From JALOAR01 sp041649615 (GTDB lineage Bacteria > Patescibacteriota > Minisyncoccia > UBA6257 > Colwellbacteraceae): DNA of 64,000 bases. The DNA is taken from positions 1 through 64,000 of the forward strand of contig JBAZMT010000003.1 in the NCBI GenBank assembly GCA_041649615.1, written 5' to 3'. Position 1 is the stretch's first letter; every line of letters starts with the position of its first letter. The translations under genes and the position numbers were made by a program. The notes under the pieces are model-generated. The model was not told the origin of the DNA. It saw nothing but the letters and a program-made list of their open reading frames with translations, and ran no database searches. This document shows, one piece after another, positions 7,744 through 16,056 of this stretch.

Positions 7744-9276
7744 ATGTCTCTACCTCTCGCAGTTAGCCCAAGCGTTCTGACGCCGGGGCTCTACCTCAAA
7801 GTCAACCTGCTCGCGGGAGCCGGCTCGGTAAGCTCGGCTATCTTACGAGTCCTGTTGATGGCTTCGAAGTCGTCGACCGGTACCCTCACCAATGACACCG
7901 AGGTTCGAGTCGGTGGGGGCGAAGACTCGGCTGGAATTGCCTACGGTGTCGGCACTCCCGGGCATCTCGCAGCGAAGCAACTCTACAAGGCGTATCCAAG
8001 CGCCGTCGTAGACTTCGTGTCGCCAGCGCCAGGGTCTGGCGTTGCTACCACGACCATCACGGTGAGCGGCGCTCCAACGGCGAACACCGGTATCGAAGTC
8101 ACCGCCAAGGGGTTGATCTTCGACGTTGGATGGCTCGTTGGCGAAACGCCCGACAACGTACGTGACAAGATCATTGTCGCCATCAATAGCCGTACTGAAC
8201 GCCTTCCGTTCGTTGCGTCGATCGGTGGAACTGGGATTGTCACTTGCACGTTCAAGACGGCAGGGCGTGTCGGCAACGATTGCAAGATCCGTTGCCGATT
8301 GACGGTTCCGCAGACGGGCACCGAAGCCGTTCTGCCGACCACGATGACGAACTTCTCTGGCGGCTCTACCGACGCGGACTTCACGAACGCGATGGATGCT
8401 GCTCAGGGGCGTGAGTACCACTTCATCGTTCCTTGCATCAGCAATACCGACGCGTGCACGACTTCAAGTTCGAGCAACGTTGAACGTCTGTTGGCTCACA
8501 TCCAACAATTCAACGAGGGCATCGACGCGAAGCTTCAGTCGATCGTTTACGCGAGCACTTCGAGTCAAGCGCTTGCTGAAGCGGCCGCTGTCGCGCGGAA
8601 CGTTGGCTACTGTCAGCACGTTCTTTGCGTCAACGGTGGGTCGTTGCCTTGCGAGTTTGCGGCTGCCGAAGCCGGTGACCGTTTGGCGGCCATCAGTCTC
8701 GATCCAGCGGCGAACCGTATCGGGAACATCATCGGGAACGAACTCTACGGTTCTGCCGATGTCACCACCGACAAGCCAACACCTTCGCAGACCGAAAGCG
8801 CCATCGGCAACGGTGTCTCGATCATCAGCTACGACATGGCGGAGAACCTCCTTGCGGTTCGCCCCGTCACTACGTACTCGCAGAACTCGGCGGGTGGCCC
8901 CGATCGTCGGTTGCTCGACACCCAGAACGTCGACGCAACCTACATCATCGCACGCGACCTTCGCTCCTCCATCCCTGCGGAGTTCCCCAATGCCAAGATC
9001 CAGAAGGACTCGGCACCCGGGGCAGACCCCGCTCCGGCAGGAGTCATCGAAGAGCGCGACGTCAAGACGTTCGTCATCTCGCGATTGCGGGCATGGCAAC
9101 GGGGCGGCGTCGTGCTCCAGTCCGCGCTGGATGCAGCCATTGCTGACGGTTCGTTGGCTGTCGAAGTCAACGCGAACGACCCGTCGCAAGTCGACATCCT
9201 CGTTCCACTCCAAATCATCCCGCCTCTGGCCAAGTTCGGCGTCGTGGTCAACCGCGAGCCCGTCACTGTCACCTAA
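7744..9276 (+). CDS. Contractile tail sheath protein (Mu gpL-like)
   Basis: 510 residues, close to Mu sheath length. The N-terminus LAVSPSVLTPGLYLKVNLLAG is typical of Mu-type sheaths. The middle includes the inserted beta-rich surface domain (VSGAPTANTGIEVTAKGLIF). The C-terminal domain carries EERDVKTFVISRLRAWQRGG and a final VPLQIIPPLAKFGVVVNREP strand, which in sheaths forms the handshake with neighbouring subunits. The ATG follows AAGGAGCACGATC. The next gene is the tail tube, as in Mu. This establishes a contractile (myovirus) tail. Confidence 0.9.
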   Translation: MSLPLAVSPSVLTPGLYLKVNLLAGAGSVSSAILRVLLMASKSSTGTLTNDTEVRVGGGEDSAGIAYGVGTPGHLAAKQLYKAYPSAVVDFVSPAPGSGVATTTITVSGAPTANTGIEVTAKGLIFDVGWLVGETPDNVRDKIIVAINSRTERLPFVASIGGTGIVTCTFKTAGRVGNDCKIRCRLTVPQTGTEAVLPTTMTNFSGGSTDADFTNAMDAAQGREYHFIVPCISNTDACTTSSSSNVERLLAHIQQFNEGIDAKLQSIVYASTSSQALAEAAAVARNVGYCQHVLCVNGGSLPCEFAAAEAGDRLAAISLDPAANRIGNIIGNELYGSADVTTDKPTPSQTESAIGNGVSIISYDMAENLLAVRPVTTYSQNSAGGPDRRLLDTQNVDATYIIARDLRSSIPAEFPNAKIQKDSAPGADPAPAGVIEERDVKTFVISRLRAWQRGGVVLQSALDAAIADGSLAVEVNANDPSQVDILVPLQIIPPLAKFGVVVNREPVTVT

Positions 9277-9288
9277 GGAGCCTGAATC

Positions 9289-9666
9289 ATGTCGGCAGAA
9301 CCACAGAAACTCTATCCTCGTGGTTGGATCGCGATGGGCAATGGCGACCTCATTCAGGTCACCTCTGTCAAGATCGACCACACGAACAACGCGAAGCAAG
9401 TCCACACCATCCGGCGCAAGGGTGCGGGCATCACGCTCGGTGTCGAAGAGACCACGGTGTCGTTCGATGCAGTGGTCGACCAAGATGGTTCCGAGCGCGA
9501 TTACCTGAAGATGCTCAAGCGGGGCGACATCAAGCAACTTCGCGTCAAGGTGCCCGGTGAAACCCTCACGATTACGGGCACGGTGAGCGCATTGTCGAAA
9601 GAGCTCCCGCTCGACGCCGAAATCAAGTATTCCATCACCTTCATCGGACGAACGGAGGATAACTAG
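9289..9666 (+). CDS. Tail tube protein (Mu gpM-like)
   Basis: 125 residues, right size for a Mu gpM-type tube. It begins with a beta strand set (GWIAMGNGDLIQVTSVKIDH), has the HTIRRKGAGITLGVEETTVSF hinge typical of tube beta-barrels and ends SITFIGRTEDN. It directly follows the sheath with GGAGCCTGAATC before the ATG, and precedes the tail assembly chaperone and tape measure, the conserved order. It polymerises as the inner tube inside the sheath. Confidence 0.85.
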   Translation: MSAEPQKLYPRGWIAMGNGDLIQVTSVKIDHTNNAKQVHTIRRKGAGITLGVEETTVSFDAVVDQDGSERDYLKMLKRGDIKQLRVKVPGETLTITGTVSALSKELPLDAEIKYSITFIGRTEDN

Positions 9667-9671
9667 CAACC

Positions 9672-10271
9672 ATGCCCAAGATCGACCCTATCACCATCGC
9701 GCACGATAGACAGAAGCTCATCCAAGAGATTCTGAAGCGGTCTTGGGCTGACCTGCAAGTTCTCGAGTTCCAGGGGCACCTGCTCTTCCCTCATCAAATC
9801 GTGCGCTACACGGCAACGGGCCGCGAATTGATCGATGTGATGTTGCGGGTGCCTCGGGAACCCGTCTCGCGTAAAGCAAGACTTCAAGCTCGGGCTTGGG
9901 CTTCCAAGGTTGGGCTCGACCCTGTTCTCGATCCAGATCTGTTCGACAACATGGACACAATGTGTCTCTTGTCGCTCAGCATCCGCAATCTCACGCCTCC
10001 TCACGAACCTTGGGAACCAGATCCCGCGGTACTCGAAGAGAAGTACGACCGCCCCTCGCTGGATGCGGCATGGGCCCGAATCGAAGCGCTTCGCATGGTC
10101 ATTGACCCGCAAGAGGGTGTCATCGACGAAGACACCTTTGCAATGCTCATCGCTACCATTGCGAAGAAGGGGAACATCGACCCTTTAGCCGTGCTCGATT
10201 CAAATGGGCTACAGAGCTTCATAGTGCGTACGGCGAAGCTTCTTCAGAGCTACCAGCCTTCCGAGTCTTGA
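9672..10271 (+). CDS. Tail assembly chaperone, short form (gpG-type product)
   Basis: 199 residues between tail tube and tape measure, the conserved position of the tail assembly chaperone. It is largely helical with DLQVLEFQGHLLFPHQIVRY near the start and a DMTQ-free charged middle. The 0-frame ends with TGA at 10269-10271. A slippery CCCTTTA at 10181-10187, in the correct register for -1 slippage (0-frame GAC CCT TTA), would give a longer form (separate entry). These chaperones bind the tape measure during assembly and are absent from the mature virion. The family assignment rests on position and frameshift architecture more than on sequence. Confidence 0.7.
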   Translation: MPKIDPITIAHDRQKLIQEILKRSWADLQVLEFQGHLLFPHQIVRYTATGRELIDVMLRVPREPVSRKARLQARAWASKVGLDPVLDPDLFDNMDTMCLLSLSIRNLTPPHEPWEPDPAVLEEKYDRPSLDAAWARIEALRMVIDPQEGVIDEDTFAMLIATIAKKGNIDPLAVLDSNGLQSFIVRTAKLLQSYQPSES

Positions 10272-10381
10272 TGGGAATCGTGCGGTTGCTAGATTGTGGT
10301 CGCATCACAATCAGTGACGTTCGAGGGCTCCTGAAGCCTTCAAGCAATTTCGAAGCGCTCATCAACGTGTTGAGCAAGTAA
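9672..10381 (+). CDS. Tail assembly chaperone, -1 frameshift fusion (gpGT-type)
   Basis: Predicted by joining 172 codons of the 0-frame (through TTA at 10185-10187) to the -1 frame, which then reads AGC CGT GCT and stays open to TAA at 10379-10381. This adds 64 residues, beginning SRARFKWATELHSAYGE and ending FEALINVLSK, for about 236 in total. The -1 frame has no good independent start, is open back to about 10106, and ends 10 bases before the tape measure ATG (AAGGAGCAAGCC), so it fills an otherwise non-coding gap. Contractile and siphovirus tails very often make a gpG/gpGT pair this way. Confidence 0.65.
10181..10187 (+). promoter_or_regulatory. Programmed -1 ribosomal frameshift slippery heptamer CCCTTTA
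   Basis: The sequence has the X XXY YYZ form in the 0-frame (C CCT TTA), so both tRNAs can re-pair on CCC TTT after slipping back one base. It lies 82 bases before the 0-frame stop. A downstream stimulatory structure was not defined by eye. CCCTTTA is less common than GGGAAAG or AAAAAAG, so efficiency is uncertain. Confidence 0.6.
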
Positions 10382-10391
10382 GGAGCAAGCC

Positions 10392-12398
10392 ATGGCAGTC
10401 AGGGAAGCAGCAATCCGCGTCAACATGAAGGCGCAAGGCTTCCTGAGTGGCCTTCGCCAGTTGCTTCGAGACGCTGACACGACAGCCAGAAAGATGGGTA
10501 CCTCGTTCAAGAACGCGGTCGGCCCATCTTTTCGTGAGGGCATCAAAAAGTCGAAAGACGCCCTGAAAGATCTGGGCTCGGGCGTCAAAGAGAACATGAA
10601 GAACGTCGCGACGCTCGGCGGCGCGATTGGTACCGGTGCATTGATCAACAATGCAATGCAACTTCAGGAGCTCTACGGGCAGGTTGCCTTCCAGCTCGAA
10701 CGCTCGACAAGCAAAGCTCATTCGTTAGCCGAGGTTCAGAATTACGTTACGAGTTCGGCGCGCAAGACCAAGCGCACGCATGAAGAACTCGGCAACGCGA
10801 TGGCAGTGATGCTTGATCGTGGTGCTGACCCAACCTTCGCAATCCAAAGCCTCGAAGCCGTTGGTCACGTGATGAACGTGACAGGCAAGGAAAGCGAAAA
10901 GGTCGGGCGCTTGATGGCAGGCATGCAGATCAAGTATGGTCTCAATGCGAAGCAAGCGGCCGCGATGATGGACGAAGTGCTTGTCGCGCAAAGTGCGGGC
11001 AAGCTCTCCATGGAAGAGTACATGGAGGACTTCAACGAGTTCGGTTCTGTCGCAAAGACCGCGGGTCTTGGTGGAACCAAGGGGCTCCAGTTCATGCTGA
11101 GCATGATCACCAAGATGGGGCCAGCGCTCAACGGTTCAACGGGAGAAGTCAGCGCGGGCTTGGACATCCTGTTCGAGCGCTTGCGCGATGTGGGCATCGT
11201 CGAGAACATCTTCAAGACGGCCGCCCCGAGCGTGAAGTTCGACAAGAAGCAATTCGTCGCGCTGGACAACGCTGTCGACCAGCTCGAGTTCATGGCCAAG
11301 GCTGGTCCAAAGGTATTGGCCGCGTTCAAGGAAAGCTTCACGGGTCGCGAAGAGACAGCTGCTATCGAAGCGATGATGGGGTCTTACTTCAAGACCTACA
11401 ATGAGCAGATCGGAAAGGGCGTCAAGGCCACCCAAGCCCATCTCGATGCGATGGAAGACTTGCGGCTCGACTTCCGCGACATGACGCAACCGGTAGCCGA
11501 TCAAGGCAAGGTCATCGAGCAGAGCGCCAAGATTCAGGAAACCGGCTCGGCCAAGGTCCGAAGCGCGATGAACATCCTGAGCGAGGCAATGACGAAGCCT
11601 CAGATGCTCGAAGCGATCGACAGCCTTGCGACGAACATGCCTACGCTCGCCTCGGGGTTTGCCAAGCTGATCGAATTCGTGGTGAAGCACCCATTGCTCG
11701 CAGCCGGCGGGTTCGCAGCCGGTAAGGTTGGGCTTTCTTTTGCCGGTGGGGCGCTCAGCAACGCCGGAGCACAGATCGGCAAAGCCGCGGCCAAGAGCAT
11801 CGCGACGCAGGCCGTGGCGATGGGGCCATGGAAGACGGCAGGGGCCGCCCTAGGCATCGCCGCGGTCGCTTACCTGGCCTATAAGGGCGGTGAGGCGCTC
11901 ATCGACTCGATGTATGAAGCCCGGGCCAAGGAGCACGGAGCGGCCGTTGGCGCCGAAGCATCCGCGTTCGCAACGGCAGGCGGAACCGACATGATGAAGA
12001 AGGAGCAGGAGCTCCAAGGCATCAGGGCTCAGCTTGCCAAGGCCAAGGAAGAGCAGTCGAGCGTCGGTGGTATGGCTTCGGACATGGCCAATTCGCTCTT
12101 CGCAGCCCTCGCTGGAGCAGGGGCAGCCGTAGGGCTCAACGACGACGTAGGGTACTCGGACACCCGTGCCGACAGCATCGCCAAGCTCGAAGCCGCTGAG
12201 CGAGAGCTCACGGCCAGTATCGACAAGCAAAAGCAGAGCACTCAAGGCGTCGCAACCGGTGGGGACAAGGCTGCTCAGGCTTTGAACGATGCAAGCGTTG
12301 CCGCGTCCAACTTCGCCAAGGCGATGCGAGATGCCGGCGGAGATGGGCTTGCACGGCCACAGAACACAGGACCAGGCTTCTTATTCAGCCAGGGGTGA
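10392..12398 (+). CDS. Tail tape measure protein
   Basis: 668 residues, the largest tail protein in the cassette. The N-terminal ~380 residues are helical with heptad character and typical tape measure phrases (KNAVGPSFREGIKKSKDALK; AAAMMDEVLVAQSAGKLSMEE). A hydrophobic Gly/Ala-rich region at about 425-505 (LLAAGGFAAGKVGLSFAGGA; AGAALGIAAVAYLAYKGG) is the expected membrane-active segment. The C-terminus has another charged helix. It follows the chaperone with AAGGAGCAAGCC before the ATG. At about 0.15 nm per residue it predicts a tail of very roughly 100 nm. Confidence 0.85.
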   Translation: MAVREAAIRVNMKAQGFLSGLRQLLRDADTTARKMGTSFKNAVGPSFREGIKKSKDALKDLGSGVKENMKNVATLGGAIGTGALINNAMQLQELYGQVAFQLERSTSKAHSLAEVQNYVTSSARKTKRTHEELGNAMAVMLDRGADPTFAIQSLEAVGHVMNVTGKESEKVGRLMAGMQIKYGLNAKQAAAMMDEVLVAQSAGKLSMEEYMEDFNEFGSVAKTAGLGGTKGLQFMLSMITKMGPALNGSTGEVSAGLDILFERLRDVGIVENIFKTAAPSVKFDKKQFVALDNAVDQLEFMAKAGPKVLAAFKESFTGREETAAIEAMMGSYFKTYNEQIGKGVKATQAHLDAMEDLRLDFRDMTQPVADQGKVIEQSAKIQETGSAKVRSAMNILSEAMTKPQMLEAIDSLATNMPTLASGFAKLIEFVVKHPLLAAGGFAAGKVGLSFAGGALSNAGAQIGKAAAKSIATQAVAMGPWKTAGAALGIAAVAYLAYKGGEALIDSMYEARAKEHGAAVGAEASAFATAGGTDMMKKEQELQGIRAQLAKAKEEQSSVGGMASDMANSLFAALAGAGAAVGLNDDVGYSDTRADSIAKLEAAERELTASIDKQKQSTQGVATGGDKAAQALNDASVAASNFAKAMRDAGGDGLARPQNTGPGFLFSQG

Positions 12399-12432
12399 AT
12401 CTCGCCCCTCGCTACGGTAGAGTGAGGGCAAG

Positions 12433-13365
12433 ATGACAGTCTTCGAGCAGTATCCCGTCGCCAGTTGGAAGGTCGGCAGCCTCCCTGAGCTGAAGTTCCC
12501 TGTCTCAGGTATCAGCGAGTCGGGTGGGAACCGGCTCGTCGAACGTGAACGTCCCTACCGTGATGGAGCAAAGCTCGACGACACGGGTAGCAAGGCGAAG
12601 AAGTGGGGTCTTCGGGTTTGCTTCGACAACGGGATCGAAGAGGAAGGGCTTGACGCGGGCAAGCTCCTCTATCCCGACGTGCTCAACGAGATGATCGCTA
12701 GTTTCGACATTCACGAAACTGGAGACTTGATCGTACCGACTCGAGGGCGTGTTCGAGTGCGGGCTGAGTCGTACCAACGTGAAGAAACCGAAAGCGAACG
12801 TGATGAAGCCGTAGTCACGTTCACGTTCGTCGAAGACAACGAAGACAACGTTGGGGCAAACCAAATCGAGCCGATGTCCATCAATGCCAGCGCGAACAGG
12901 CTCACCGAGCAGACCGTGTTTAGCGCCACTAGCGAAGGGATGTGGGGCACATCGCTCGCAGATCTAAACGAGTTCGCAGGTGAGCTCGAGGGGCTTGCGA
13001 ATTACCCTGGCGACACGCTCGCCAATATCGACAGCCAATGCAGCATCGTAATCGGCGCGGCGAACCGTGTCGGACGGGCCTTCACTCGAGAGAGCGAAGA
13101 GAACCGCAACATGCTCAACGATCCAGAACTGAGCTTGACGCAACGCAAGCTCGAAGAGACCAAGGACATGGCCGCCCGAGCGCGTGCTGAAGCGTACAAG
13201 GGGCGGCCGCGGCTCGTTCCGTTCTACGTCACGGGGGATACCGACTTGTTCTCCGTTGCCGCGGCCCTGAGTATCGAAGCCGATGACCTGATCGAGATCA
13301 ATCGAAGCTTCGACCCGTTCTTCGTACCGAAGGGTTCGACGATCAATACTTTGGAGAAGGCATAA
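12433..13365 (+). CDS. Mu gpN-like baseplate/DNA circularisation protein with LysM-like end
   Basis: 310 residues, shorter than Mu gpN. The first ~110 residues match the DNA-circularisation N-domain pattern: ASWKVGSLPELKFPVSGISE, then RDGAKLDDTGSKAKKWGLRV and LYPDVLNEMIASF, then the GDLIVPTRGRVRVRAESYQR block. The C-terminal 45 residues (VTGDTDLFSVAAALSIEADD, then INRSFDPFFVPKG) look like a LysM-type module. In Mu-type phages this protein connects the tape measure and baseplate hub. Its stop overlaps the next ATG. The family name is historical; a baseplate hub role is more likely than DNA circularisation. Confidence 0.8.
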   Translation: MTVFEQYPVASWKVGSLPELKFPVSGISESGGNRLVERERPYRDGAKLDDTGSKAKKWGLRVCFDNGIEEEGLDAGKLLYPDVLNEMIASFDIHETGDLIVPTRGRVRVRAESYQREETESERDEAVVTFTFVEDNEDNVGANQIEPMSINASANRLTEQTVFSATSEGMWGTSLADLNEFAGELEGLANYPGDTLANIDSQCSIVIGAANRVGRAFTRESEENRNMLNDPELSLTQRKLEETKDMAARARAEAYKGRPRLVPFYVTGDTDLFSVAAALSIEADDLIEINRSFDPFFVPKGSTINTLEKA

Positions 13366-14531
13366 TGGCTCGCGGTCCGAGCTCTACGAACAAGAGCCGA
13401 GGCAACTCGCAACGCTACTTGGACACTGTTCGAATCGAGAGCGAGAACGGCGAGAGCTTCGACATCTTCAATAGTCTGAGCATCGCGAACGACTTCATGT
13501 CGCCAAGCGAAGCGGCTTTTGAAGTTGGCGACGATGGCACTTGGTCCGAGCTCGAAGACATCACCGGCATGGGGAAGAAGTTCAAGGTCTTCGTCAACGA
13601 CCGGTTGCGTCTTACCGGTCGAGTCGAGTTGAACGACATCCCTGTCGATTCGAGCAACGGGGCAGTGACGCGCTTCACAGTTCGAACGCTAATGGCCGAT
13701 GCGATGTACGCTTGCGCCAATCCAAACGTGAAAGTGAAGTCTACTTCGATCAAGGACTTCATCCTGTACCTTTGGGCACCACTCGGCGTCAAAGAATCGG
13801 ATTTCGTCTTCTTGGCAGACGTGAGTCGCAACCTAATGACGGGCAAGTCCAGCGACGGCACGAAGCCGAAGGTCGCGCTGGAAGACCTCAACGAGGAGCA
13901 GGCAAAGGTCAATCCGCCCGAGACCATCTACCAAGCAACGGATCGCCATCTGCAACGGCACGGGTTCATGATCTGGGACGCACCAGACGGCAAGCTCGTT
14001 GTCGGTGCTCCCGACGACAAGCAATCGATCCTCTATCAGTTCCGTATGTTCGGTGAGCCGAGTAGGCGCAACATGAACAACGTTCTGAGCATGCAACGGA
14101 CCAAGGATTGGTCCGGCGTGCCCGGGCTGCTCTACATGGCAGGAACGGGCGGGAACAAGGATTGGACGAAGAGCAAGGTTCGAGGTTTCGTCACGCAGAA
14201 CGAGATCGATAAAGCCGGGTTCTACCGCCCCGTTCTGCTCATCAATGAAGGATTGAAGAACGACAAGCTTGCCCAACGGCAAGCCGAGCGTGAGATGACC
14301 AATCGGTCCAAGCGCTTGGACACTTGGACCATCACCGTCGACGGCCTGAGCTACTTCGACGGAATGGAGCGGTTTCAGTACGCAATCGACACGACAGCCG
14401 AAGTCATCAGTTCGGTTGCAGGTGGTCCGAACGGTGCTTACTTGGTGACACGCGTTCAACTCAATCGAAACGTCAACGAAGGTGATACCGCCGAGCTGAC
14501 CTTGCTCAAGCGCGGGCTTTGGAGGTTGTGA
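13365..14531 (+). CDS. Baseplate hub protein (Mu gpP / gp44-like)
   Basis: 388 residues, same size as Mu gp44. N-terminal hub beta domain with VRIESENGESFDIFNSLSIA and EAAFEVGDDGTWSELEDI; a second barrel at GKKFKVFVNDRLRLTGRVEL; then FMIWDAPDGKLVVGAPDD, a phrase typical of the gpP/gpD hub fold. It trimerises around the spike and is the tail-tube adaptor. The start overlaps the previous stop (TAATGG) and its TGA overlaps the next ATG (TGATG), so the three baseplate genes are translationally coupled. Confidence 0.85.
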   Translation: MARGPSSTNKSRGNSQRYLDTVRIESENGESFDIFNSLSIANDFMSPSEAAFEVGDDGTWSELEDITGMGKKFKVFVNDRLRLTGRVELNDIPVDSSNGAVTRFTVRTLMADAMYACANPNVKVKSTSIKDFILYLWAPLGVKESDFVFLADVSRNLMTGKSSDGTKPKVALEDLNEEQAKVNPPETIYQATDRHLQRHGFMIWDAPDGKLVVGAPDDKQSILYQFRMFGEPSRRNMNNVLSMQRTKDWSGVPGLLYMAGTGGNKDWTKSKVRGFVTQNEIDKAGFYRPVLLINEGLKNDKLAQRQAEREMTNRSKRLDTWTITVDGLSYFDGMERFQYAIDTTAEVISSVAGGPNGAYLVTRVQLNRNVNEGDTAELTLLKRGLWRL

Positions 14532-15277
14532 TGGGCGCGTTCGACTTCGTTTCTCAGTTTGCTCGAGTGCTCGGTTCGAGCATGAACCCGAAGACGTATG
14601 CAATCCAAGTTGACTTGGGTGGCATCGGCAGCCTTGATGAAGTTGAGACGTCTGACGACAAGGGTGAGGTGAGCCCGCAAAGCGAGCTCTTCGGTGCGCT
14701 CGGGTTCGTTGGGCGCCCAAGGAACAAGCAAACGATCAAGGGCATCGAATACTTCTGCGAAGCCCTTTGCATGCGCACGGCCGACGGCCTCGTGCCAGTC
14801 AGTTGGCGTGATTTGCGCTTGAACTCGTTCTTTCCGAATGGCGTGCCCGAAGGGCGTATTGGGATGGTCGGCTACGGTGGAGGGTTCCACACGATTGATC
14901 TCACCGAAGCAAACAACGGTGACCAGAAGACGAGCATCCACTTCATCTACGCTCCCTATTCGTTCAGCAATGGCACGCCGAGCAAAGCGATGGCCATCTG
15001 CCTCGACACGACACCGGGTGCCGAGAACATCTCGATGAGCATTGGCGGGGGAACGTCTGGCTACCAGATGACGATGAACGAAGTCGACGGCGTGCAAGTT
15101 CGAACGCCGAACACCGGGACTTGCTTCAACATCCGCGAAAAGGAAATCTTGCTGACCGCCGAAAAGATCATGCTCAAGGGGAATGTCTACGTTGGGTCCC
15201 AAGCCGAAGCCGGCATCCCACTCCTCGCTGGAGCGGCGAGCCCACCTTGCCCGAGTCTATTCGTCTCGTCAGTGTAG
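14531..15277 (+). CDS. Baseplate central spike protein (Mu gp45 / gpV-like)
   Basis: 248 residues from the ATG at 14531, chosen because GGAGG lies 6 bases upstream and the ATG overlaps the hub stop; a TTG 12 bases earlier is less likely. The middle shows an OB-like domain (RIGMVGYGGGFHTIDLTEAN). The C-terminal part has repeating short strands (GGGTSGYQMTMNEVDGVQVR, NIREKEILLTAEKIMLKGNV), as in the triple-stranded beta-helix of membrane-piercing spikes. A metal-binding HxH tip is not seen; the end is AASPPCPSLFVSSV. Confidence 0.8.
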   Translation: MGAFDFVSQFARVLGSSMNPKTYAIQVDLGGIGSLDEVETSDDKGEVSPQSELFGALGFVGRPRNKQTIKGIEYFCEALCMRTADGLVPVSWRDLRLNSFFPNGVPEGRIGMVGYGGGFHTIDLTEANNGDQKTSIHFIYAPYSFSNGTPSKAMAICLDTTPGAENISMSIGGGTSGYQMTMNEVDGVQVRTPNTGTCFNIREKEILLTAEKIMLKGNVYVGSQAEAGIPLLAGAASPPCPSLFVSSV

Positions 15278-15286
15278 GAGCACCCC

Positions 15287-15616
15287 ATGGCGTTAGATCC
15301 TGGTTCCATCTCAATTGACCCGGTATCGGGTACGACGATTGCTTCGACAGGGGCCGCGGGAGCCGCGTTCGATTCGCTCTTGGCCAAGACCGACTTCGGT
15401 AACCTTTCAGTGACGAACCCGCCGGCATACGCCAAGGCGAAGCAACAGATCGCAGACATCGCCGAAGCTATCGCAACGGCGACGGCTTACTTGCTCGAGA
15501 ATGGCCAGCTGCAAGGCACGGTCGCACCTGGCATCGCCGTCTCCACCGCAGGGACAGCGGCCGCCCAAACCGGCGCAACGACAGCGCCAGGAACGGTCTC
15601 GGGCAAGGTCATCTGA
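15287..15616 (+). CDS. Hypothetical Ala/Thr/Gly-rich baseplate-operon protein
   Basis: 109 residues, unrecognised. It is Ala/Thr/Gly-rich, with a short helical centre (AYAKAKQQIADIAEAIATAT) between flexible ends. It lies between the spike gene and the Leu-Pro repeat gene, with AGGAGCACCCC before the ATG, and its stop overlaps the next start (TGATG). The coupling suggests a joint role with the two neighbours at the tip of the baseplate, which is inference. Confidence 0.6.
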   Translation: MALDPGSISIDPVSGTTIASTGAAGAAFDSLLAKTDFGNLSVTNPPAYAKAKQQIADIAEAIATATAYLLENGQLQGTVAPGIAVSTAGTAAAQTGATTAPGTVSGKVI

Positions 15617-15948
15617 TGGCGACTCTTTGCGCGTTCCCAAAGCTTCCAGGCTTACCGGTATTGATCATCCCTCTACCGGCCTTGCCAGCTTTGCCCGTGC
15701 TCCCAAGGCTGCCCTTCATCAATCTGCCCGGGCTGCCCCACCTGCCCGAACTGCCGATACTGATGATTCCATTGCCGGCATTGCCGGCTCTGCCGACGCT
15801 TCCAACGTTGCCGTTCTTCGCGTTGCTGATCGGGCTGCCCCACCTGCCCGCGTTGCCAGTATTGGTGATCCCGTTGCCCGCGTTGCCGGCTCTTCCTACG
15901 TTGCCCACCTTGCCGACGCTACCGTGCCCGCTCGACCTTGCGGCATAG
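15616..15948 (+). CDS. Leu-Pro repeat protein in the baseplate operon
   Basis: 110 residues made almost entirely of three-residue LP(x) steps such as LPALPALPVLPRLP, grouped into three larger repeats of roughly 30-35 residues (PGLPVLIIPLPALPAL; LPELPILMIPLPALPALP; LPALPVLVIPLPALPALP). There is one Cys near each end and almost no charge. The ATG overlaps the previous stop, which supports this frame over the two other open frames in the same stretch. Such a sequence would form an extended or polyproline-like hydrophobic rod. No function is known to me; membrane interaction at the spike tip is a guess. Confidence 0.6.
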   Translation: MATLCAFPKLPGLPVLIIPLPALPALPVLPRLPFINLPGLPHLPELPILMIPLPALPALPTLPTLPFFALLIGLPHLPALPVLVIPLPALPALPTLPTLPTLPCPLDLAA

Positions 15949-16037
15949 GTAGGTTCCCCGCGCTGGACCCCTCGCTAGCGCGTCGTTTGGCACCCTTGGC
16001 GGGCCTTTCGGCTTGACACTCTCGAACGATGTTGCTC

Positions 16038-16056
16038 GGGGTGATAGAGTCACCCC
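16038..16056 (+). promoter_or_regulatory. Perfect hairpin abutting the start codon of the gp46-like gene
   Basis: GGGGTGA at 16038-16044 pairs with TCACCCC at 16050-16056 over the five-base loop TAGAG, and the ATG begins at 16057. No separate AGGAG-type site is seen; the GGGGTG arm is the only Shine-Dalgarno-like sequence, so the hairpin could control initiation. A TTGACA at 16014-16019 has no -10 at the usual distance. Confidence 0.45.

Noticed and set aside
8396..9508. Long + strand frame of 370 codons inside the sheath gene
   Set aside because: Ser/Arg-rich shadow in the +1 phase of the sheath gene, crossing into the tube gene.
8464..9669. Long minus-strand frame of 401 codons
   Set aside because: Antisense to the sheath and tube genes, whose frames are clearly real; arises from the codon pattern of the + strand.
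10269..10391. The gap before the tape measure as an intergenic region or separate small gene
   Set aside because: The -1 frame has no plausible independent start, while the frameshift heptamer explains it better.
15609..15908. Minus-strand collagen-like Gly-Asn frame
   Set aside because: It is the complement of the Leu-Pro repeat gene; the + frame has start/stop coupling and operon direction in its favour.
15501..16016. Second + strand frame overlapping the Leu-Pro gene
   Set aside because: Overlaps two coupled genes, has no ribosome site and Arg-rich shadow composition.
16014..16019. TTGACA as a sigma-70 -35 box
   Set aside because: No -10-like hexamer at 16-18 bases; the nearest TGATAG is 22 bases away and lies in the hairpin.
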